Source of the DNA: Nigrospora sphaerica
Taxonomy: Eukaryota; Ascomycota; Sordariomycetes; Amphisphaeriales; Apiosporaceae
Reading direction: 5' to 3'
NCBI GenBank assembly: GCA_018287875.1
Contig: JAGVVL010000013.1
Location: 3,968,001-4,032,000, forward strand
Length of the DNA: 64,000 nt
Shown here: positions 31,700-42,422 of the stretch, one piece after another
How positions within the stretch are numbered: position 1 is the first letter of the stretch
How the letters are laid out: every line of letters begins with the position of its first letter
Translations under genes and position numbers: made by a program
Notes under the pieces: generated by a model
Database searches by the model: none
Told to the model about the DNA's origin: nothing
Seen by the model: the letters and a program-made list of their open reading frames with translations, nothing else

Positions 31700-32261
31700 T
31701 GTTGCAGGTATAGGACTTATCCTATACCGTTCTCCGTCACTACAGACTAAGCTATGCACTTAACGGAAAGCTAGTCCTTTAACCGAGCCTATTCTAGAGC
31801 TCGGGCTAGCCTACCCTAGAGCACGGGCTAGCTTACCCGCAAAGACGGCCGCTTTACCCGCCAGCGTGGCGTACGCCACCTGGAAGCTTCTACAAGTTTC
31901 TATGAGTTTCCACGTGGCTTCACAAGCCCCCATAAGGCTCTACGAAGCTCCATAAACCTCTATAAGGTTCTATATGCTTCTAAGCCACGTAATCTCTTAC
32001 GCAATCACTTACGCGTTCTCTTCTTTGTATTACTAAGAGGATAAGAATCTAACAGGTATAAGTAAGGGCTAAATCTTCTCTTTCCATGTATCTAGTCTAT
32101 CTTTAAGCAAGCATGTAAGCACACGAAATACACTCTTGTTCCTCTTAAAAAGAAGTTCCTTATTCTTCCGTGTTTCTTTACTTATAAGAAACGACCTCCG
32201 AGATCGAAAAAGCTCTTATAAAGGATTGCTTCCTCTTCTAATTAAACCACCACTTTTAACA
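31700..32261 (-). mobile_element. Solo LTR of family B with 5-bp target-site duplication
   Basis: Begins TGTTGCAGG and ends TTTTAACA on the plus strand, with CTATA on both sides (31695-31699 and 32262-32266). About 390 bp at its right (from about 31872) match 58773-59157 in the same orientation, including the CCACGTAATC.CTTACG stretch, TTGTATTACTAAGAGGATAAG, and AATACACTC. Differences are mainly transitions, this copy having the A/T states, a RIP sign. By comparison with the other copy, which reads TTCCAACA at its end, the original ends were TGTTG..CAACA. Orientation is given as minus because the related Gypsy pol beside the other copy is read on the minus strand. Confidence 0.85.
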
Positions 32262-33000
32262 CTATATTTATAGTAAAGTCCTTATTAAAAGAAGCCAGGT
32301 TAATAACGAAGAAACCGTCTTTAAAGCTAATCTAAGCCTTAATCTTATCGAAGTTCTAAGTGTGCTTTAGTAGTATACTAGCACGGTGGTCCTTAGTTAA
32401 CCTTAAGAAGAACTCCTTAATGTTATTATAAAAGGCTCTATTAATGCAATAGAAATCGATCTTAATAGACATCATGGTCTTTTACTGCGGTTAGCGTTTA
32501 AAGAAACGTATATACTAATGCTTTCTAATAAAGTGGCTTTTATTAAACTGGCTGATGATTAATTAAGTGTGTAAACAAAAGCGGTTATATTAAGGAGCCT
32601 AGCTAAGTCTAGCTTAGAGCAACACCTACTAGACTAGCTAGAACTCCTACTCCTTACTAAGGGCTTAACAGTGCTTTTAAGCGCTTCGTTTAATAGGTTT
32701 GCTTTTAAAACAACACGTTAAATAGAGTTTAGAGACTTGATATCGCTTAGCGACCGACCGAATTTATTCACAGTGGTAGATACGGTAGAGAGCGGCAGCT
32801 AGCTACACTTCATCTATATTTGTTAGTATCGAAAGAAAGATAAAAGCATAATGATTTGAATAAATCTGGTTTCCTTACGATACAACTAGTGGCTATTAAA
32901 ATATTTGCTGTTGAAACGCCGAGAATAGCCTTAATGTAAGGGATAGCAGGAGGTAACCACTCGCTCACAATGCCCAAAAGGCTAGCAATGTCTCCACTTA
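32262..33000. repeat. AT-rich RIP-degraded repeat relic, right part
   Basis: Continuation of the old degraded repeat, ending where composition becomes more normal around 32800-33000. A minus-strand stretch at about 32270-32480 is open but for TAG codons; no family recognised. Confidence 0.5.
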
Positions 33001-35406
33001 TGGAGACGCACCCCTCCAATCCAGACCTATATGGACATAGCGGGCCAGACGCAGCTGCAACCCTTACACTTAAACTGTCTCGAAACTGGTGGCGGTTTGA
33101 TGGGCCGGTCCCTTGATGGGTACACTACCTTATGGACGCCTTTTCTCCCCATTTACGACTAAGAGCGTATAACAGAAAGTTGTGAACGGTTGTGATGTGA
33201 GTAGGCACTCCACTACACCAAACTGTATAGACACTAATACTATACATAGGAAATGGGCAAGCTGAGGTCAGGATCCAGCAATATGTGTTTCCATGGGTGG
33301 CTGAGCAAGGGCTTTGTGGGTTCCTCTCTGTTTCTCAGTCTAAGGTACAACAGGATAACGGTCTATGACGAGTAACGATAAGCAGCTCAGCTATATGTTA
33401 TTGTCGTGAGGATTACTACCATTTTTTGATGACCGATGATGAAATGGAAATTAATCGAATATGGTAATCAGTCTCGAATCAAGTCGATGTTGCCATACAT
33501 TCAACTCCGTCAGCAATTGTGAAGACTAGGTTCTTGACCGCCAATCTTGGGGCACGCTGAAGTTGAAAAAATGAACGATACAATCATACTTGCGTCATTA
33601 AATAAAGCTATTTATCGAAGAATTAGTCCATAGATTTAAGATGGCCATGCCAGCCTTGCTGCTGCCTCCTTTTACCTCATCAACATACTAGAAGTTTTGG
33701 TCGATTCGAATCTTGGACTAAATTCTTAGCACATCTGACCTTCCCTGGCCGGTATGAGGGAAGTTTCTTGTAACTGTTCCTCCTAAGCAAAACAGAGCCG
33801 TGAGATATTACTTAGCCAGCGGCTTTTCTTTTATATTGAAGCTCGGCTGATCTTCCCTACGACGCCGGTATGTCGGTAGTGGTGAGTGCCCGCTTGAGGC
33901 AGGATAGGGCCGAATTTCAACTTTCAGTTGCAGCCGAGGCAAGCAAGAAAGGGACCCAATGTTGAAAAAGGCTCTCAAATCGTCGCCTAAATGCTTCAAG
34001 AAGTTGCGAGCGAGCACAACGAGTCTCAAGGGCGCGCCTTAGCAAAATGCATTGGCTTCTCACCTCCGTGCCGTCCCAGTGACCTTCCCTCAACCCAATG
34101 CAAAGAAGGCGGTGCAAGATGTCCCATTAGCAGCTTTCCAATATCACACAATCTAAATGTTACTGGCCTTCGAACTGGACCTCAACGGCGGTGGGAAGAC
34201 GGAACGTTTATTTGGGCAGCCAAGAAGGGACAGGCTTGGGCGGGCGTCCGCGCCTCTACCGCTTTCATGTCCTTCAGTAAAGCCCTGGACTAGGGGGAGA
34301 ACTGCAGGAAAGCGTAGAAAAGGATTGATGACAGCATTATAATGGTGACTGTTGAGGATTGCAGACTTGATGCATCATGTGAGTTGTAGAATTGACACTA
34401 CCGACCTTGTCCGGGTAATCCGAGTCTCCAGGTTCCGACATGTGTTTCTCATCTTCTACCCGCAAACTGTCTCCTCGCTGACTGGTGGCGATGACCGCCG
34501 ACACAAACCCCGAACGTGGTCGTCTTCTTCCTCGGTATCGGCATTTCCATGGCACCCGCATAACTCGCGAATATTGGTTCTCCGTATGGGAAGAATTGCA
34601 TTCTTGCTCGTGATCGGAGCCGGCCAATTCAGGGGCGCTTCCGAAATGTGGTAGCATATAAAAGAGCAGTAGCCGCTTTCCTTTGCTGCATAGAATCTGA
34701 GGGCCTCAAACCCTGTTCCCGATTGTAGAGAGATGGTTAGGTTACTAGGCTCTCGACGGCCGATCCTTGCAAGTCGACGCTATCTCTAGTGCCCGCTATA
34801 CCTCACAGGACTGAATAAAAAGGATGGGACATAAAACCCAATCGCAAGGGCATCATGACAAAGCCATTCATTCGCATTAAGTAATCAAGTAGACTGCAGG
34901 CGTCTTATTCCATCATTCCCACGCCTCCGTTGGGAAAGGCCGACCAGGCCACGAGGCCTAGGCAAGAATTTCGACTGCCAATATAGTTTTCGTCGTCACC
35001 GTATGTGCGAGTGGTCTCAGGGAATTAATCGCATCCGAGCCGCGATTCTTGGCCCTGTGTTTCGGTGGAACAAGACGCTCGGGCGCTTTTAGGGACCGCC
35101 TAAAGTGAGGGTAGCCAAAGAGATCCCAGATGGACAAGAACGCCGACGTCGTATGATTCAATAATAACATTCTGTACCTTCCAGTTGAGGTTAAGCAATA
35201 GGTCTTCAGCTTCAGCAAAGACCGGCTCTTCCATCCGTCGAACCTTGAGGCAGACCTTCGGCCGACCTCTAGTGCTAGGCGGGACAGGCTGCGGCTCCGT
35301 TATATATAAGGGCGAGGGAATAAGATGCACCATTCTGCAGTGACCAGGGTATTGGAGATTAATACTTCTGCTACGCACGAATTTCGGTATTGCCCTTTTT
35401 CATCGC
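33001..35406. other. Intergenic region, no gene seen
   Basis: Mixed composition with short frames only; no family motif, no paired repeats. Confidence 0.5.
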
Positions 35407-35542
35407 GGGTTTCTCTGCTTCCCGGGTTTCTCTGCTTCCCGGGTTTCTCTGCTTCCCGGGCTTCTCTGCTTCCCGGGCTTCTCTGCTTCCCGGGCTTCTC
35501 TGCTTCCCGGGCTTCTCTGCTTCCCGGGCTTCTCTGCTTCCC
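35407..35542. repeat. Minisatellite, 8 copies of a 17-bp unit
   Basis: Exact head-to-tail array of GGGTTTCTCTGCTTCCC (first three copies) and GGGCTTCTCTGCTTCCC (last five), differing by one base. It starts 7 bases after the stop codon of the minus-strand NmrA gene and so lies in its 3' UTR. Confidence 0.97.
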
Positions 35543-35548
35543 GGGTCT

Positions 35549-36785
35549 TTATGACGGCCCCGAGGTAGCACCTTTCAACACCGTCGACCAGTCATGTCTG
35601 GCTGCCCAGTCTTCCCACGTCGTCATGGGACATTCGATACCGGCCTGTCAGAAAATCGACAGGCTTCACTTAGCCACACGTTACTGCCGCAGTTGGGGCG
35701 TGCCCCTGGAGCGTGGGGGGTGAAGCTTACCTTTCGGATATCGCCGGCCGTGAGCAGTTGCATGCCGCCATCGTAGCCCGGGTCGGACGAGTAGGAAAAC
35801 ATGAGGGCCGTCTCGACGCCGAGGTCCTCGTCCCCCGCGGCCGCCACCATGGTCTCATGAGAGACCTGCTCATAGCGGGCGGCTACGCCCGTCGCGCGGC
35901 TCCAGGCGGCGAGGAAGGCGGGCCAGGTGCACACAGTGCCGGCTGCCATGTAGGCGTGCCCCGGCGGCATCTGGTGCACGGCGTACGCGAAGGTACCAAG
36001 GTCGCCCTGAACGTCAAGGTGGGGCTGAGGTACGTCAGGGCTCGTCGTGAATTGCATCCTGATGGTGCCGTCGGGTTGCTGTCGAAGCGGGTACCGCGCC
36101 GGGGTTAGCCAGGTCACCGCCGCCATCACCACTGCGGGGGGGCGGGAGGACAGGAGGAGAAAACACGGGAGAAACGAGGACGGACCTGGGCAAAGTACGA
36201 GTTGGGCAAGATGGCGTAGCTCGTGAAGAAGTAACCCGCATGTATGCACGACATCTTGGCGGCCAGGGCCGGGTGGGTGCGGGCGACGTAGTCGGGGAAA
36301 ACGTCGGCTTTGGCGTCGAAGTGGTAGAGATCGACGAAGCGGCCGGCGCTGCAGCGGCGTGCGTGGCTCAGCGTCGAAACCAGGAAGCCGTTGGGGTCGA
36401 GCGAGGCGGCGGTGGCGGCGGCGGCGTCGGCGATGGAGCGGCCGTGGCGCAACTCGGCCTCGTATGCGAACTGCCGGACCGAAATGCCCTGTGCCGCCGC
36501 CGCCGCCCGGTCGGCCGTCCGTCCGAATGGCTGCCAGTACTGCGTCACGCTGAAAATGACGGCGGCGCCCCGGAAGACAGCCGCCAGCGCCGCCGCGTCC
36601 CCCGTGTCCAGGTCCGCCCGCACCATTTCGGCGCCCGCCGCCGCCAGCGCTTGCGCCGCCGCGCTGGTCGGGTCCCGCGTCAACCCCCGCACCAGAAACC
36701 ACGGGTCCTGCAGGAAGCGTCGCGCGACCGAGCCGCCTTGGTTGCCCGTCGCCCCGCAGACGACAACCAGCTTTTTCTCCATCAT
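35549..36785 (-). CDS. NmrA-like NAD(P)-binding family protein, three exons (36785-36186, 36078-35731, 35644-35549)
   Basis: Introns: 36079-36185 (donor GTCCGT, branch GGCTAACC, acceptor TTCGACAG) and 35645-35730 (donor GTAAGC, branch TTTTCTGAC, acceptor TGACAG); all phases are zero and give 347 residues. The splice choices restore family-like sequence: NSYFAQ joins QPDGTIRMQFTTSPD, and AGDIRK joins AGIECPMTTWEDWAARHDW, the usual C-terminus. The N-terminus has the Rossmann glycine motif GATGNQGGSVARRF. Family knowledge: NmrA-like proteins are short-chain-dehydrogenase relatives that bind NAD(P) and act as redox-sensing regulators or isoflavone-reductase-type enzymes; which applies here is unknown. 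Two ATGs in a row (36785 and 36782) could start it. A 17-bp minisatellite begins just after the stop. Confidence 0.9.
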
Positions 36786-37698
36786 CTTTAGTCCGGAAGG
36801 GCCGAGGATTGGACGAACACGGCGGGAAGAGAAGGTGATAATGAATACTTGTCTTTTTGACTCGGGTCCTGCGTCTGCCACCATCCCAAGTGGGTAAAAA
36901 AGATCTCGATCAACAGGGCTTAGCGTGTCACCACAGCATGTTCCCTAGAAACAGGTACTTCACCTCGTGTGGATGCCAAGCCAACCTGCAGATGCTGAGG
37001 TTGGTGGAGCCTGCAGTCACTCAGGTTCCCGTCCATAAAGCCAGCCTCTTACGCACACAATTGATTTTGCCAATCTGCATGTTGATGCATTGCGTGGGCG
37101 AATCGCGTCCATCGAGTACGGTGGTGAGATGGGAATTTGGAAAAGAGGCAGAGCATCTGAAACGCTTCCATTTTTAGGTACCGTACAGAAACATAAGGCT
37201 TACTTCTGATTCCCCTCGTCATTGGGTGCCAGCATCAAGCACTTGGGTCCTTTAGGGCACACGCGGCGTAAGCAAGATCCGTTGGGAGATCTGCCTCGAG
37301 GTGGTATAAACATGTGATAGCACGTACCTTACGATGCTGTACCCGTTATTGCGCGACAGATGTGACATGACGAAATAATGACACGCACAGTCCCAAAACC
37401 CAATCAACCCCCCAACCAAAAAGCAGGCAAAACGAAGAAGCGAGTTTCGTAGGTACCTAGCTATAAAACGAACCTTCTGCTCCAAGCCCGCTTATGATTT
37501 GGATACAAAACAACAACAACCCAAATCGACCACCCGAAAGCCGGTTAACCCCACTAACCTAGCCATTTGGAGGCACAACAAAGTAGTACGAGTGCATGGG
37601 GAAAGTACGGAACCAGCAAAAAGAGACTGCCCAGCTATCTACTTTGGTGAACCTGTTCACTACATCCACCGTTTCTCCTGTATCAGCCGGCGACGAAC
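36786..37698. other. Divergent intergenic region, no gene seen
   Basis: Between the NmrA gene (minus) and the caleosin gene (plus); must contain both promoters. Contains an AC-rich tract upstream of 37699. No other gene. Confidence 0.5.
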
Positions 37699-38553
37699 AT
37701 GGCGGCAGGAAGACAGATGGAGCCAAGCAACGGACATCTCAAGCCGAGGGCAGAGGGCTCTGACGCCAAAGTGGTGACGGCAACAGCGAGCGACAATTGT
37801 CATCAATCAGGACTATCCCTCCGCAAAACAGATCAAGCAAAGAAACAGGCCGATGGTGATGGTGGTGGGCCGGTGACGGTGAATCCTTCAATGGAGACAG
37901 ATGCCCAGAGCGTGACGGCGGCCTCACTGGAAGCAATCAGAGTGTTTCTCACGCAGGAAATAACGGCGACAAGCGAAGTGCCGTCACCGGAAACAGCGCC
38001 AACGACGCTCCAGTCGCACGTGTCATTCTGGGACACGGACGGCGACGGCGTCATCTGGCCGCCGGATGTGTACCGGGGGTTCCGCCGCCTCGGTTTCGGC
38101 TACTTCATCTCCATTATGTCGTTCCTGATCCCGCTGTTCTTCTCGTACCCGACGCAGCTGGCGCGGTCCTGGGCGCCGGACCCATTGTTCCGCATCCACG
38201 TCGAGTCGATCCACAAGGCCAAGCACGGGAGCGATACGGGCGCCTACGACATCGACGGCGCCTTCTGCGAGGCTCGCTTCGACGACGTCTTCGCCCGCTA
38301 CGACGGCGACAGGGTGAACGGGCTGACGCTGCGACAGCTGTCGGAAATGACGCGCCGGAACCGCTGTGCCGCCGACCCGGCCGGCTGGTCCTTCGCCTTC
38401 ATGGAGTGGTACACGACGTGGCTGCTGCTGGCGCGGGACGGACGCGTCTGGAAGGACGACCTCCGGGCGTGCTACGAGGGTACCATTTTTCACCGCATTG
38501 CCGAGGAGGTGAGTGCCGGCAAGATGAAGGGAGATAGAAATACCAAGACATAG
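37699..38553 (+). CDS. Caleosin-family peroxygenase
   Basis: 284-residue frame in one exon. After a disordered 105-residue start comes the caleosin core: LQSHVSFWDTDGDGVIWPPDVYRGFRRLGFGY, with an EF-hand loop (D112-x-D-x-D-G) directly followed by WPPDVYRGF, then a hydrophobic segment (about 134-152) with prolines, and the conserved SIHKAKHGSDTGAYDIDG block and DVFARYDGDRVNGLTLRQL. Caleosins are calcium-binding, haem-containing peroxygenases of lipid bodies that oxidise unsaturated fatty acids; the His of the LQSHVSF segment is the usual haem ligand. The long N-terminus is unusual for the family and may include a mis-chosen start, but no better ATG precedes the core. The last residues (VSAGKMKG..) follow a GTGAGT, so an intron with a different C-terminus (acceptor TTCGCAG near 38580) is possible. 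Confidence 0.88.
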   Translation: MAAGRQMEPSNGHLKPRAEGSDAKVVTATASDNCHQSGLSLRKTDQAKKQADGDGGGPVTVNPSMETDAQSVTAASLEAIRVFLTQEITATSEVPSPETAPTTLQSHVSFWDTDGDGVIWPPDVYRGFRRLGFGYFISIMSFLIPLFFSYPTQLARSWAPDPLFRIHVESIHKAKHGSDTGAYDIDGAFCEARFDDVFARYDGDRVNGLTLRQLSEMTRRNRCAADPAGWSFAFMEWYTTWLLLARDGRVWKDDLRACYEGTIFHRIAEEVSAGKMKGDRNTKT

Positions 38554-39022
38554 AAGAATGCACTTGAGCCGTCTTCGCAGCCTTCGATACCGTCTTCGAC
38601 CCAGTAGTACTAGTCCGGGCCAGAGAAACAAGCATGATATTTTCGAGCATGTTGACTGACTGCACATTCGTCCGAATATGCTCGTAAATCCACAAACGTA
38701 GTTTTGGAGCCAGCAGACTGCCCGAATGACAATAGCCCACCAGTAGGGAGGCATGGATGCTGTCGAACGACGGCTCTTACCTTTGGTTGTTGGATCGCCA
38801 CCGCCGGCCGCTTTCTTGATACTGCCAATATCACTCGGTACAGATGTGTGAGGGATATAGGGGCTAACATGCGCGACAACAATTCGTTCCTTGCCCTAAA
38901 GGGAAGGTGAGCTTTTTTAGGTACGCTTCTTTATCATGGATACTATCATTAGCAGTCGCTTGGTCCTTTAAAAAGCCACTTTTACACCTGAGGGGCAAGC
39001 ACACGGTCATCGTAATCCCGCT
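38554..39022. other. Convergent intergenic region, no gene seen
   Basis: Holds the 3' ends of the caleosin gene and the Zn2Cys6 gene. No coding character. Confidence 0.5.
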
Positions 39023-41673
39023 CTAGTTGCCCCAAGGCCATTGGGTCGGGTTCATGGCGTCCATGTCTGCGAAAATAAGATTAGTCGCACCAATTCACAC
39101 AGGGCCACGCCGGGAGGGGGCACGGGGGCTCACATACTATCCATGACCTGAGGAGAGAAGGGAAGCATGGGCTCGAAGCCGGCCTGGCCCGGCCAGCCTC
39201 CCCAGGCGGCGGCGTCATAGGCCGGGGCCTGGTTGCCAAAGGGCAGCGGAATGCCTATGGGGTTGAAGCAAGCACGCATTAGTGTCGAGCCAGGAGCCAT
39301 GGGAGAGCCCACACTGGGGGGGGAGGGGGTGGGGGTTGTCACCGTACCCGACAAGTCATACGTGGGGCCGCCGTGAGACGGCGGCGAGGTGGCCAAGCAC
39401 GGCGTGTTGGCCTCGGGCATGGGCGTGGGCGGGCTCTCGATGCCGAGGACGACGCTGAGGGCCTTGGCGGCCTTTTGGGCCTCGCGCGACGAGCCGCTCG
39501 AGCGGGCCCAGATGTCGTGCGACTTGCGCAGGGAGACGCGGATCTTGGCGACAACAGCCTCGTCGCCGGCCGGCCGGTCCGGGCCGCCGTCCTCGCAGGC
39601 CTGCTGCAGGTAGGAGCACAAGATGCTCGTGGCAAGGAGGAAGTCGCGCTTGATCAGCGACGAGATACGCCAGCGCTCGTGGTAGAGCTGCCCGAACGGC
39701 TCCGTCTTCTCCTGCAGGATGTGCTGGAACTCGACGAGGTTCAGGGCGGCGTCGAGGCACTTCTGTCGCGCGTCGGAGTGCTGCGGGTCGCCCGACGGCC
39801 GCAGGTACCGCTGGTACAGCACGATGCGGGCGCGGTTGATGATGATCTCGAGCGAGACCTTCTGCATGACCTCCTGGGGCGCGTCGGCGATGCACAGGGC
39901 CGTGGAGCACCACTTGAGGCACGGCGGGATGGAGGCGTGCGCTTCCTGGAGCTTCTTCTCGAGGGCCACGACGTCGGCGTACCGGTAGGGCCGGATGTCG
40001 GTGGCAAAGTCCCAGATGGCGCCAATGGCGGCCACGATGCGGGCCTTAACAAGGCGGTACAGGATGGGCGTCAGGTCCGTCTCGGGCCGCGACGGCGGCA
40101 GCTCGGCCGTGTTCTTGTCGAAGTCGCGGTCCTGCAGGTTGGAGGGCGAGGCGGTGTCGGCCTGCCACGGCTTGGTGAGGCGCGGGAGGCCCATCTGTGA
40201 CGAGATGCTGAGGTCGAGCTCGACGATGGTGATCCACACGCGCCGCTGCATCTCGCTCGCAAAGGGCGTGACGCCCCCAAAGTGCTTGGGGTCGCGGTGG
40301 TAGCCCATGTGCATGGCCAGCTGCGTGATGGTGCCCAGGAGAACCCACACGCCCATCTCGATGTCGCTGCTGCGGAACAGCTCGATGGCCAGGTACAGCA
40401 TCAGCGTTTCCAGCACGTTGGGCCCGCCCTTGACATAGTTGCCCAGGATGAGACATTGGGCCGTCCGTTGTTGAAACGTCTCGGCGGTGCTCTGGAGGTG
40501 CCGCTCGGTCGAGAGCATGGCGGGGGTGGGCGCCCCCAGGTTCAGCCTGTACCGTTGAAACAAGTTGGCAAGGCACATGAGGGTGAATAGAAGGCCGACC
40601 CAGACGATGGGAGTGCCCGATGGATTCTTCCAGAACTCATCGTACTGGGGCAGTGTCAGTAGCTGGTAACGGGAGCGACGACGACGGGGTGCGTTACCTC
40701 CTGCAGAAACTGAACACTGTGGAGGATGGCTGTGACAGCGTCAGCCTCCCAACACATCAACGGGGGAGAGGGGGCACGGACCTGGCGACAACTCAAAGGA
40801 ATTGAAGTAGCACGAGACCAGCTGGTCGACGACGGGCCGTGGGGGGATGGATGCCAGGATCTCCTCCCTCGTGACGGTGGGCGAACAGCCGTAGAGCAGC
40901 TGCGGGCCGCTCGGGCCCGGTGCCGGCGTCTCTTCCAAGTGCGCATACTTGGCCTGTCGGTGGTCCTCGCCCTCGTCCTCGAAGTGGCCCTTGAGCTCGG
41001 CGATGCCGTCAAGCACGGCGGCCCAGTGGGCGCTGTTAAAGTAGCTGGCGCCCGACTTGGTCAAGTGGATGCTGCCGCAGTCGGATGAGGTCGGCGAGGA
41101 CAAGGCGTCGGGCGCTGGCGGCACCGGGGCCGACGAGGCGTTGTTGGTGACACCGTCGGGAAGGAAGGCCTCGGGGGTACGAGGCATGCTCGAGGCACCA
41201 GCACGACCGGGCGAGGCGGCCTGCTGGGAACGCATCAGATGGACGAGCAGGTCTTCGAGATGCTTGATACGGTCCTGCACCGTCATGGCCGAGGCCGACG
41301 AGCCGGGCCCCGCGGCACTCGACGGCCGCGTTGGCGTTGTGGCGGCCGGATAGGCACATGTGTCGCCCAGCACGCGCTTGGTGCAATTGGCACAAGGCTG
41401 TTGCCGGTTACACCGGAGCCTGGGCCGGGCCGTCAGCCGGGAAATTTACCCCCTCCCCGAAGACCCTAAGCCAACAAGGAATAAAAGAAAGAACAAATAA
41501 ACAACTTGGGAAACTCACTTCCTCTGCCTGCAGTGGTTGCATGACAATTGCGGCCGGTCCCTCCGCCGGCTTGAGGGCAAACGAGCGCGGCCTCGCGCCG
41601 TCTTACCAGGCCCCCATTCCACAAGTTCGGCCTCAGCAACGCTGGGGTGCTGTCGATCACTCTTGTCGGGCAT
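39023..41673 (-). CDS. Zn2Cys6 transcription factor with fungal_trans domain, five exons (41673-41519, 41419-40782, 40729-40698, 40644-39138, 39066-39023)
   Basis: All junctions keep frame and give 791 residues: intron donors GTGAGT, GTCCGT, GTAACG, GTATGT, with acceptors CCCAG, TCACAG, CCCCAG, TCGCAG and a CTAATC branch in the last. Intron 1 splits the zinc cluster; joining restores CX2CX6CX5CX2CX8C at residues 45-73 (C45, C48, C55, C61, C64, C73; [20 protein letters not shown]). A dimerisation coiled coil follows ([16 protein letters not shown]). The fungal_trans region begins around the exon 2-4 joins ([28 protein letters not shown]) and includes [14 protein letters not shown] and [12 protein letters not shown]. 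The C-terminus is proline-rich and ends WPWGN, coded by a 44-base exon. Exon 3 is only 32 bases. Target genes are unknown. Confidence 0.92.
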
Positions 41674-41705
41674 GTCGGGCTATCATCAAAGACTGGGACG
41701 CGAAA

Positions 41706-41722
41706 GGGGGGGGGGGGGGGGG
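41706..41722. repeat. Run of 17 G upstream of the Zn2Cys6 gene
   Basis: An uninterrupted G17 homopolymer 33 bases before the minus-strand start codon at 41673, so it reads as C17 in the 5' leader. Length of such runs is often uncertain in assemblies. Confidence 0.9.
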
Positions 41723-42422
41723 TCCTCGCAGGCCGGTGAGGTTTGGCGGGAAAGCGCCTATGGGGAGGGGGCCCTAAGTCGCCATCTTTCTCGCCTCTTT
41801 CTCCCCGCGCCCTATCTCCGCTCCGATGCTCCGCGTCCACAATTAACCCCCTTGTCGCATTTTACGCCAAGCCCTTCTCAGACGGCTATCGCCTGACACA
41901 TAGCGCTACGGTCCTTCCCGGTTCTGCTGACGAATGCGCCACTGTGAAGTACTTGGGGTAGGTTTCAGCGTGGGGGTGAGTTGATAGGGCCTCTAGTTTG
42001 CGAAGCCTTAAGAGGGGTCTTACCCAGGGTCAGGTATCCCAGCCCCCCCCCCCCCCCCCCCGACCCCAAGTACCTGGACCTGCATACTAGATGTAGGAAT
42101 TGCGATTGCAAGGATGATGCAAGTGATGCGCACTGGGGAGAGTCCTGGGACACGATGCAACCGCAGCCATGCAAGCCTGCCGCCCGACCCTGGTATTTTT
42201 GTTAATTCGTGCGCTTTTGTCCGCAACGACACCAACCATCCGGGCCCTAGAGGCTGAAAAAGTCTGCTTCATGATTGCGATATCCCCACAAGCTTAAGCA
42301 CCGGCGGATGCCCCACAAGCGTCGAATAAGCACAACAACAGCTACAACTTGGACGGAACGTCACCGGGACGGATTAGCAATCAATCACGTCCTACTCAGT
42401 ACATAGTCCATGACTAGGAATT
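41723..42422. other. Promoter/intergenic region with a 19-C run
   Basis: Upstream of the Zn2Cys6 gene and of the HET remnant. A C19 homopolymer lies at 42043-42061, flanked by an inverted pair (GTACTTGGGGT near 41949 and ACCCCAAGTAC near 42063). No gene seen. Confidence 0.7.

Noticed and set aside
33670..33730. Possible tRNA-like TTCGAATC motif near 33706
   Set aside because: No matching acceptor or D-arm stems around it; does not fold as a tRNA by eye.
35371..35571. Repeated REAEKPGKQRSPGS-type peptide on the minus strand
   Set aside because: Product of translating a 17-bp minisatellite; lies beyond the NmrA stop codon and has no gene context.
39373..40200. 275-codon plus-strand frame opposite the Zn2Cys6 gene
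   Set aside because: Antisense shadow of the GC-rich exon 4; the minus strand carries the conserved fungal_trans motifs.
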